Shown here piece by piece: positions 1-5,175 of a stretch of 5,663 nt of DNA (position 1 is its first letter; each line of letters opens with the position of its first letter). The stretch is taken from contig CAIPQX010000155.1 of NCBI GenBank assembly GCA_903867285.1, positions 1-5,663 on the forward strand. The letters are read 5' to 3'. The position numbers and the translations under genes are program-made. The notes beneath the pieces are model-generated. The model saw nothing but the letters and a program-made list of their open reading frames with translations. It was not told the origin of the DNA and searched no databases. The DNA is from an uncultured Actinomycetes bacterium (GTDB lineage: Bacteria; Actinomycetota; Actinomycetes; Nanopelagicales; Nanopelagicaceae).

Positions 1-1139
1 CGACTTATTCACAACTCGGAGCCAAATATGGCTACCGCATGCTCTGGGTGCTGGTTGTTTCGACATTCGCGCTGATCGTCTTTCAAGACTTAGGTGCACG
101 CATCGGTGTTGTAACTCGTCAAGGTCTCATTGGATTGGTACGTCAGAAGTATGGCGCACGGGCCGGAAGTTTTAGCGCGGTTGCTTTGATATTGGCAAAC
201 GTCGGAACAATGACTGCGGAATTTGCTGGCGTTGCTGCCGCTGGGCAACTCTTTGGAATTTCACGATATGTGACCGTTCCTCTGACCGGCTTGCTGATCT
301 CGGCTCTTGTTCTTCGCGGAACTTTCAAAAAGGCTGAGCGCGTCTTCTTCGTATTATCGGCGGTATTTATTTCTTACATTATCGCTGGCTTTATGTCGCA
401 TCCCCATTGGGGTTCTGCATTGCACGGCATGGTTGTCCCTTCGATGCCATTTACCCGCGACGCCGTTAACATCGCAACTGCGACACTTGGAACCACCCTG
501 GCGCCATGGGGGCTAGCTTTCATTCAATCGTATGCTGTTGATAAGCGCCTCACCCGCGCTGACCTTAAATTATTGCGCGCTGATGTCTGGGTAGGTTCTG
601 CTTTAACTGGAATTATTGGATTCTTCGTAGTTGTCACATGTGCAGCAACTCTCAACGCACAACACATTACGAATATCACAGATGCATCTCAAGCCGCACG
701 CGCCTTGGAACCACTGGCGGGAACGCTCGCTAAAGATATCTTCGCCATTGGCATCATTGGCGCTGCGTTATTAGCCGCCTCGATATTGCCACTTTCTACC
801 GCCTATTCAGTGGGAGATCTAACGGGTTCCCCGGCTGCCCTCGATGATAAATTTGAAGAGGCTCCACTCTTCTACCTCACCTTCGCTGCAATCACTGTGA
901 TCGCAGGTGGATTGATAATGATCCCCGGGGTATCGCTGATCTGGATATTGATCTCGTCCCAGGTGTTAAATGCAATTTTACTTCTTCCACTACTGGCCTA
1001 CATGTTCGGCATTGCGCGAGATAAGAAGTTGATGGGCGAATTCACTGCCGGTAAACGCTCTCTGACCTTGTACGGCGTGATTATTGCGATTGTCGCAATC
1101 TGCGTACTGGCACAATTCTGGTTTATCTTTAAATTGTGA
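1..1139 (+). CDS. Nramp-related divalent metal transporter, NrMT (Mg2+-type) branch, 5'-partial
   Basis: Integral membrane transporter of the Nramp/SLC11 fold, likely importing Mg2+ and possibly Mn2+. The reading frame is already open at base 3 (TYSQLGAKYGYRMLW), so the real start and TM1, with its metal-binding DPG motif, lie before the window. The internal Met at 39 is not the start. About nine to ten hydrophobic segments are visible, ending in a last helix near VAICVLAQFWFIF. Family marks are QDLGARIGVVT, AEFAGVAAAGQLFGIS and the region AASILPLSTAY followed by FEEAP. In TM6, classical Nramps have the metal-binding Met-Pro-His; here the equivalent is Ala-Pro-Trp (bases 501-509, in GTTLAPWGLAFIQSY). 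This matches the Nramp-related magnesium transporters described in Clostridium and Eggerthella, which lack the Met that selects soft transition metals. The stop overlaps the next gene's start. Membership of the Nramp superfamily is secure; Mg2+ as substrate is inferred from the motif. Confidence 0.92.
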   Translation, partial: TYSQLGAKYGYRMLWVLVVSTFALIVFQDLGARIGVVTRQGLIGLVRQKYGARAGSFSAVALILANVGTMTAEFAGVAAAGQLFGISRYVTVPLTGLLISALVLRGTFKKAERVFFVLSAVFISYIIAGFMSHPHWGSALHGMVVPSMPFTRDAVNIATATLGTTLAPWGLAFIQSYAVDKRLTRADLKLLRADVWVGSALTGIIGFFVVVTCAATLNAQHITNITDASQAARALEPLAGTLAKDIFAIGIIGAALLAASILPLSTAYSVGDLTGSPAALDDKFEEAPLFYLTFAAITVIAGGLIMIPGVSLIWILISSQVLNAILLLPLLAYMFGIARDKKLMGEFTAGKRSLTLYGVIIAIVAICVLAQFWFIFKL

Positions 1140-2035
1140 GTGTAAATACGCACGACCACACCGCCCTTCCGAAAGGTAGGGATATTCCCTTTCTTCTCGC
1201 TGGAATTCTGGGCATCGGATCATCGGGGCCACTCATTGCCAAGAGCACGATGCCCATCCCCACCCTCGTCTTCTGGCGCAATCTTGGGGGAGCGCTCATC
1301 ATGGCGCCCTTCGCCATCAAGTCGGGCGAGATCTTTCAACGGAGAAATCGCCGCCTAGTGGCGATATCTGCGCTGGCTGGAGTCTTTCTCGCAGCGCACT
1401 TCTTGGCGTTCTTCGCCGCGATGCGATTTACCTCGGTGGCGGCCGGTACCGCTTTAGCAGCTTTGCAACCAATCTTTGCAGCGCTCTATATGAAATTTCG
1501 CGGAGCGCGAATATCTACGCAGTCGTTAGGTGGAATGTTTCTAGCCTTCGCCTCTCTGTTATTAATTACCGGAGTCGATTTCTCACTGTCTACTCGGGCC
1601 TTTGTTGGTGACCTGTGTGGGATTCTCTGCAGCGCGCTAGCGGCAGCTTATGTAATCATCGGTTCTGGCGTGCAGAAGTCGCTAGCGACTTCGACCTATA
1701 CGACTGTATGTTTTACATCATGCGCGGTTACAACTCTCTTCGCCAGTATCTTTGCCGGTTCAAAGCTCGTGCACTTTCCAGCGATACAGTGGATTTACCT
1801 AGCCGGTCTCATTATCGGCGCCCAATTTCTCGGACATACTCTTTTCAACATGACGCTCAAGAGGGTATCGCCAGTCGTTGTGTCCCTTGTCGTCTTCTTC
1901 GAGGTTCCAGTCGCGGCCATCATCGCCTGGTTCTGGTTACACCAAAGGCCATCAGCGGGAACCATTCCAGGGATTATTGGGCTCCTGATTGGATGCGCGA
2001 TCTTTGTCTTGCGAAACAAGAGCGAAAATGATTGA
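1136..2035 (+). CDS. EamA/DMT-family transporter (10 TM)
   Basis: Inner-membrane permease of the drug/metabolite transporter superfamily, a family that mostly exports metabolites or amino acids; the substrate cannot be read from sequence. The 299 residues are the usual length. Two EamA repeats are visible, at about residues 18-143 and 155-293, each with five hydrophobic segments. The first contains FWRNLGGALIMAP and GTALAALQPIFAAL. The second contains HTLFNMTLKRVSP and FFEVPVAAIIAWFWL, the last matching the conserved Glu-Pro-like end of the second repeat. The start is GTG at 1136, whose GTGA overlaps the TGA stop of the transporter upstream. This 4-bp overlap implies translational coupling, and no separate promoter is needed. 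The 3' end overlaps the PHP gene by 8 bp. The family call is firm; a specific function is not. Confidence 0.9.
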   Translation: MSVNTHDHTALPKGRDIPFLLAGILGIGSSGPLIAKSTMPIPTLVFWRNLGGALIMAPFAIKSGEIFQRRNRRLVAISALAGVFLAAHFLAFFAAMRFTSVAAGTALAALQPIFAALYMKFRGARISTQSLGGMFLAFASLLLITGVDFSLSTRAFVGDLCGILCSALAAAYVIIGSGVQKSLATSTYTTVCFTSCAVTTLFASIFAGSKLVHFPAIQWIYLAGLIIGAQFLGHTLFNMTLKRVSPVVVSLVVFFEVPVAAIIAWFWLHQRPSAGTIPGIIGLLIGCAIFVLRNKSEND

Positions 2036-2873
2036 TCTCCATACGCATTCAAATTTTAGTGATGGTACCGATACCCCGAGTGTATTAATAAACAAAGCGC
2101 ACGCAGCGGGACTGACCACCATAGCGTTAACCGACCATGACACGGTCGCGGGATGGGATGAAGCGGCAAATCAACTGCGCCCGGGTCTATCACTTGTCCT
2201 AGGTTCAGAAATTTCTTGTCAGACGGAGGACGGAATAAGCGTCCATATGCTCGGGCTACTCTTTGATCGCAACGAGGAAGCTCTCATGACAGTTATGGCA
2301 AAGACTCGGGATAACCGGATCGGCCGCATGCACAAAATCATTGCAAGACTAAATGCTGCGGATTACCTAGTGACTATGGAAGATGTGGAGGCTCAACTCT
2401 CCGATGGCGCCACCTTGGGTCGCCCACACTTAGCCGATGCCCTGATCGCCAAGGGGTATATGAAATCTCGGGAAGAGGTCTTCGCGGAAGTTCTTCATAA
2501 TAATTCGCCATATTATGTGGCGCACTACTCTCCAACTCCAGAGGTAGCTATTGGATTGATAAAGCAAGCTGGTGGAGTAGCTGTTATCGCGCACGCCATG
2601 TCTTCGCTACGCGGGCGTGTGGTTTCTGCTGCTAGCTTTGAAAGTTATGTGGCGGCGGGTCTTGATGGAATTGAAGTATTTCACCGCGACCACACCTTAG
2701 AGAACCGAGAATTGTTATCTAATATTGCGCGGCAATACGATCTGGTTAAAACTGGATCGAGCGATTATCACGGAAATGGGAAACTCAATCAATTGGCGGA
2801 GTTTCATACCGATCCCGCAGAGTTTGAAAAACTAGAGTCGAGAGCAAATGCGCGTCGGGTTATAAAGAGGTAA
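2028..2873 (+). CDS. PHP-domain metal-dependent phosphoesterase (TrpH/YciV type)
   Basis: Cytosolic hydrolase of the PHP (polymerase and histidinol phosphatase) superfamily, in the group containing 3',5'-nucleotide bisphosphatase and RNase AM (TrpH/YciV). Starting at ATG 2028 gives 281 residues beginning MIDLHTHSNFSDG, exactly where family proteins begin. Earlier in-frame starts would only add residues inside the EamA gene. Likely metal ligands, in order, are His5 and His7 (HTH), Asp12 (SDG), His37 in TDHD, Glu61 and His73, His134 in GRPHLADAL, His189 in IAHA, and Asp246 and His248 in SSDYHG. The insert between the GRPHLADA and IAHA blocks is typical of this group. All expected ligands are present, so it should be active, probably on nucleoside bisphosphates or the 5' ends of short RNAs; this is inferred from characterised relatives. 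It overlaps the preceding gene by 8 bp, and its stop lies 14 bp inside the convergent DUF3107 gene. Confidence 0.92.
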   Translation: MIDLHTHSNFSDGTDTPSVLINKAHAAGLTTIALTDHDTVAGWDEAANQLRPGLSLVLGSEISCQTEDGISVHMLGLLFDRNEEALMTVMAKTRDNRIGRMHKIIARLNAADYLVTMEDVEAQLSDGATLGRPHLADALIAKGYMKSREEVFAEVLHNNSPYYVAHYSPTPEVAIGLIKQAGGVAVIAHAMSSLRGRVVSAASFESYVAAGLDGIEVFHRDHTLENRELLSNIARQYDLVKTGSSDYHGNGKLNQLAEFHTDPAEFEKLESRANARRVIKR

Positions 2874-3111
2874 ACCCAACTTTTTGATCAGAGGTATCGC
2901 CGATCTCGATATAAGAGATCTTTCCAGCAGGTACCAAGATGGTGCGATCTTTAATATCAACGAGCTCGAGAGTTGTGCCGCTCGAAATTGCTGCATTTGC
3001 AAGTGTTACAACTTTTTCATGTGCCAGGAGCGTTTCAAAGTGGAGCTCTTGAGAGCTCTCGCTGATCCCAACGCGAACCGAAGTCTTAATTTCTTTATCT
3101 TTTTTACCCAT
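2860..3111 (-). CDS. DUF3107 family small protein
   Basis: Small soluble protein of 83 residues from a family (DUF3107) found in Actinomycetota, with no established biochemical role. Recognisable parts are VRVGISESSQELHFET near the N-terminus, a middle Thr/Leu-rich stretch, and the family signature ISYIEIGDTSDQKVGF near the C-terminus. This resembles the mycobacterial homologue TB9.4 (Rv3208A). It carries a longer charged N-terminus (MGKKDKEIKTS) than I recall for relatives. It follows the TetR gene by 19 bp in the same direction; the purine-rich GAAGAGGA at 3124-3131 overlaps the TetR stop and is the probable ribosome binding site, though about 13 nt from the ATG. Co-transcription with TetR is likely. 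This TetR-DUF3107 neighbourhood is also seen in mycobacteria. Its 3' end overlaps the convergent PHP gene. Confidence 0.88.
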   Translation of the reverse strand: MGKKDKEIKTSVRVGISESSQELHFETLLAHEKVVTLANAAISSGTTLELVDIKDRTILVPAGKISYIEIGDTSDQKVGFTSL

Positions 3112-3130
3112 GGTGAGAGTTTAGTCCTCT

Positions 3131-3736
3131 TCAGATCTTGCGGAAGCCTGAAATTCCGCGCCATTGTAAACTAGCTACTAATTTCACCGCGAGCTCCCGA
3201 TCAATCTTTCCATCGCGTGCGAGCCAATGGCGCGCTGTGGTCTGTGCGGTGCCGATGAGTCCTACGGCGAGCATCATCGCTGACTCTTGAGAGATTCCCG
3301 TATCGGTGGTGATCGCCTCGCTAAAGGCCATGGCGCAGTCATAGGACATGCGGTTAAGTCTTTCGTGCACTTGAGGCTCCACCGCCATATCGCTCTCAAA
3401 GAGGAGGCGGAAAGCTTCACCTTCGCGATTGATAAAATCAAAGTAAGCGTTGACCGTTGCTAATACTCTCCCCGCGTTGTCCTTGGTGGAGCCCACAGCG
3501 GCGCGAATATCCGCAACTAAATACTCACAATGGATATCTAGGACAGCCAAGTAGAGATCTAGCTTTGAGGGAAAATGTTGGTAGAGAACGGGTTTGCTCA
3601 CACTCGCTTGATCCGCAATTTCGTCCATGGCAGCCGCGTGATATCCGACCGCAGTGAAAACTTCTAGAGCGGCAGCTAAGAGCGTAGCCCGGCGCTCATC
3701 GCGGGGTAGGCGGACTTTTTCCTCGTTCATTCGCAT
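3131..3736 (-). CDS. TetR-family transcriptional regulator
   Basis: DNA-binding repressor-type regulator of 201 residues, the normal TetR length. The N-terminal domain has the helix-turn-helix at about residues 37-58 (MDEIADQASVSKPVLYQHF followed by PSK), preceded by the helix LLAAALEVFTAVGYHAAA. From about residue 65 on, the helical ligand-binding and dimerisation domain is variable and gives no ligand clue. The conserved VRLPRDERR leader and the DUF3107 partner downstream suggest it is the counterpart of the mycobacterial Rv3208-type regulator. The start is ATG 3736; an ATG six bases downstream (3730) is an equally plausible alternative, and only a weak GATGAG lies upstream. It is divergent from mshB with 29 bp between starts, so it probably controls its own transcription and perhaps that of mshB. 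The family is certain; targets are inferred from position. Confidence 0.92.
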   Translation of the reverse strand: MRMNEEKVRLPRDERRATLLAAALEVFTAVGYHAAAMDEIADQASVSKPVLYQHFPSKLDLYLAVLDIHCEYLVADIRAAVGSTKDNAGRVLATVNAYFDFINREGEAFRLLFESDMAVEPQVHERLNRMSYDCAMAFSEAITTDTGISQESAMMLAVGLIGTAQTTARHWLARDGKIDRELAVKLVASLQWRGISGFRKI

Positions 3737-3759
3737 GATGGTATCTCATCATTCATAAT
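3730..3759 (+). promoter_or_regulatory. Candidate mshB promoter giving a leaderless transcript
   Basis: CATAAT at 3754-3759 matches five of six bases of a -10 hexamer, and TTCGCA at 3730-3735 matches four of six bases of TTGACA, with an 18-bp spacer. The -10 ends six bases before the mshB ATG, which places transcription start at or next to the A of the start codon. No Shine-Dalgarno sequence lies upstream of that ATG, which agrees with leaderless translation, common in actinobacteria. On the opposite strand, CATTAT (3760-3755) overlaps it and could be the -10 for the TetR gene. Confidence 0.42.
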
Positions 3760-3765
3760 GAGCCC
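3737..3765. promoter_or_regulatory. Shared TetR/mshB promoter with candidate TetR operator
   Basis: The 29 bp between the two divergent starts must hold control signals for both genes. Overlapping dyads are visible. ATGATG and CATCAT flank a 6-bp centre (3735-3752, reaching into the TetR start). CTCAT and ATGAG flank 8 bp (3745-3762). TCATT and AATGA flank CAT (3749-3761). TetR proteins bind such short inverted repeats, so an operator here is plausible. The reading as an operator is inference; the repeats are directly visible. Confidence 0.45.
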
Positions 3766-4671
3766 ATGAACCAATTGCCTGCGCACCGACTTCTCTTGGT
3801 GCATGCTCACCCAGATGACGAAACCATTAACAACGGCGCCACCATGGCGGGATATCGGGCGCAAGGAGCAGCGGTCACCCTTGTCACCTGCACTCGAGGA
3901 GAAGAGGGGGAGGTCCTAGTTCCATCTCTCGCCCATCTCGCGGCCGCACATGAAGATTCTTTAGGTAAGTACCGCGAGGGAGAGTTGGCCGCGGCTATGA
4001 CCGCACTGGGCGTCACTGACTTTCAATTTCTAGGAGCCCCAGAGCGTGAATATCGAGATAGCGGGATGATGGGAACGGCTCCGAATGAGCATCCCGACTC
4101 CTTTTGGCAGGCAGATCTTGATGAGGCATCGAGTCGACTCGTTGCAATCATTCGGGATCGCAAACCGCAGGTATTGATTACCTACGATGAACAAGGGGGC
4201 TATGGCCACCCAGATCACATCAAAGCACACCAGATTGCCATGCGCGCTGCAGAGCTTGCAGCGGATCCAGGATTTGGAGCGGGATTACCTTGGGAGATTT
4301 CCAAGATCTACTGGAGCGCCATTCCTCGCTCTGCCTTGCATGGCAGTTTGCAGAGCAGCAATATATTTATTCAAATTCTGATCAAGTTCTTTAATTATGT
4401 TCCTGCACAATGGTTGGCGCTCCCCTTCGTGAAAGCAGATGGAGTTGTGACCACTAGATATGACGGAGAGAAATTCCTTCCACAGAAATTAGCAGCGCTG
4501 CGCGCACATAAAACTCAGTTAATTCTCCATGGCGATCTCTTCAAATTTTCCAAAAAATTATCTACCCGCATCGGCGGAAACGAGTTCTATATTCGAGTAA
4601 AGGGTGAGGCGAGCGGGCCCTTTGACAAGGTAGGCAGAGAGCTCGATCTCTTCGCAGGGGTTAAGGAGTAA
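3766..4671 (+). CDS. mshB: N-acetyl-GlcN-Ins deacetylase MshB (mycothiol biosynthesis)
   Basis: Zinc-dependent deacetylase of the LmbE/PIG-L family that removes acetate from 1-O-(2-acetamido-2-deoxy-glucopyranosyl)-inositol. The product, GlcN-Ins, is then joined to cysteine by MshC on the way to mycothiol, the actinobacterial low-molecular-weight thiol. It has 301 residues, close to the mycobacterial enzyme. The N-terminal VHAHPDDE supplies Zn ligands His15 and Asp18 and catalytic base Asp17. TCTRGEEGEV (41-50) distinguishes it from the related amidase Mca. RDSGM (97-101) and TYDEQGGYGHPDH (139-151) follow, the latter holding Tyr146, His148 and the third Zn ligand His151. All residues known to matter in the mycobacterial enzyme appear intact. 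The segment around residues 205-220 (IFIQILIKFFNYV) is more hydrophobic than I would expect. The start at 3766 fits the family N-terminus but has no ribosome binding site. It is divergent from TetR and followed by an intergenic palindrome. Confidence 0.95.
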   Translation: MNQLPAHRLLLVHAHPDDETINNGATMAGYRAQGAAVTLVTCTRGEEGEVLVPSLAHLAAAHEDSLGKYREGELAAAMTALGVTDFQFLGAPEREYRDSGMMGTAPNEHPDSFWQADLDEASSRLVAIIRDRKPQVLITYDEQGGYGHPDHIKAHQIAMRAAELAADPGFGAGLPWEISKIYWSAIPRSALHGSLQSSNIFIQILIKFFNYVPAQWLALPFVKADGVVTTRYDGEKFLPQKLAALRAHKTQLILHGDLFKFSKKLSTRIGGNEFYIRVKGEASGPFDKVGRELDLFAGVKE

Positions 4672-4679
4672 AGGGGATC

Positions 4680-4693
4680 CCTCCAGCTGGAGG
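4680..4693. terminator. 14-bp perfect palindrome after mshB, possible weak terminator
   Basis: CCTCCAGCTGGAGG lies 8 bp past the mshB stop. As RNA it can form a 5-bp GC-rich stem with an AGCT loop, followed by a moderately T-rich stretch (TTCTCTCCTC) rather than a real U-tract. It also partly pairs with the following CTCC, giving alternative folds. An A9 tract at 4704-4712 comes next. The palindrome is certain. Its role as a factor-independent terminator of mshB is uncertain because the U-tail is poor; a protein-binding site upstream of the next gene is an alternative. Confidence 0.3.
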
Positions 4694-4790
4694 TTCTCTC
4701 CTCAAAAAAAAACTCTCAGGAATCACACATCTAAATATCTGCATTGGCTCATCAAAGCAACACACACTTCATCCTAGAACAACTCGTACA

Positions 4791-4796
4791 AGGGAG
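4791..4796 (+). promoter_or_regulatory. Ribosome binding site deciding the ATG 4804 start
   Basis: AGGGAG sits seven bases before ATG 4804, a normal Shine-Dalgarno spacing. It selects this start over the upstream in-frame TTG at 4744, which has no such site and would add 20 residues with no visible family support. Confidence 0.7.
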
Positions 4797-4803
4797 AGAA
4801 GAT

Positions 4804-5163
4804 ATGAGCGAGCAGAGCCAGGATCGTGAACCATCATTTTTGGAATTCAAAACACTCGAGTCAAATCCACGGACTCCTTCAACCCGCAAAGTTACCAAGC
4901 GCTTCCCCGCGTATCTTCTTGCCGCTGCCGCGCTAGTGGCAGGCGGCCTAAGTTTTGCTGCCCAAGCGACGTCAACTCCTGCGACCACTTCAACTGTGCA
5001 GAGCACGCCTGTGGCTCCAGTTGCTACACAGGCAGTTACTCAGGCGAGTTCAATTACTAAGAGCATTAACCAGACCAGTACACCGACACTCTCATCTGGC
5101 GCTAAGCCTCAGATCGCTGGAGCTACTGGGGGAGACGACGGCTCAGCCGGAAATAATGACTAA
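4804..5163 (+). CDS. Unrecognised small membrane-anchored or secreted Thr/Ser/Ala-rich protein
   Basis: I do not recognise this 119-residue protein. It has a hydrophilic N-terminal stretch (1-34) ending in basic residues (RKVTKR), then one hydrophobic segment at about 35-53 (YLLAAAALVAGGLSFAAQA). It then has a low-complexity, cysteine-free region rich in Thr, Ser, Ala, Pro, Val and Gln (54-100). The tail is Gly/Asp/Asn-rich (GGDDGSAGNND). The hydrophobic segment ends in an AxA-like site (AQA before TS), so it may be a signal peptide with a long n-region, or a single-pass anchor placing the C-terminus outside. The composition suggests a flexible, possibly glycosylated wall spacer. A good ribosome binding site and compositional structure support it being a real gene. 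It lies between mshB (132 bp upstream) and the convergent cysS (12 bp downstream). No clear promoter is seen beyond an AT-rich patch near 4731-4739. Confidence 0.7.
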   Translation: MSEQSQDREPSFLEFKTLESNPRTPSTRKVTKRFPAYLLAAAALVAGGLSFAAQATSTPATTSTVQSTPVAPVATQAVTQASSITKSINQTSTPTLSSGAKPQIAGATGGDDGSAGNND

Positions 5164-5175
5164 AAGGGATGCCGT

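Noticed and set aside
990..1320. Minus-strand open frames across the transporter/exporter junction.
   Set aside because: They are antisense to two well-supported membrane proteins, and their translations show no family features.
1989..2027. Longer N-terminal extension of the PHP protein from an in-frame ATG at 1989.
   Set aside because: It lies wholly inside the EamA gene, and the family begins at MIDLHTHS, matching ATG 2028.
2902..2920. Inverted repeat GATCTC / GAGATC with a 7-bp centre.
   Set aside because: It lies within the conserved C-terminal coding part of DUF3107 and has no T-tract, so it is probably a coding coincidence.
3043..3058. Inverted repeat GAGCTCT / AGAGCTC with a 2-bp centre.
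   Set aside because: It encodes conserved Ser-Ser-Gln-Glu-Leu residues of DUF3107; no regulatory context is visible.
2884..3174. Plus-strand open frame opposite DUF3107 and the TetR 3' end.
   Set aside because: The opposite strand encodes recognisable conserved proteins; this translation has no recognisable motif and no good ribosome binding site.
4744..4803. Upstream TTG start for the small exported protein.
   Set aside because: No ribosome binding site there, while AGGGAG is well placed for ATG 4804.
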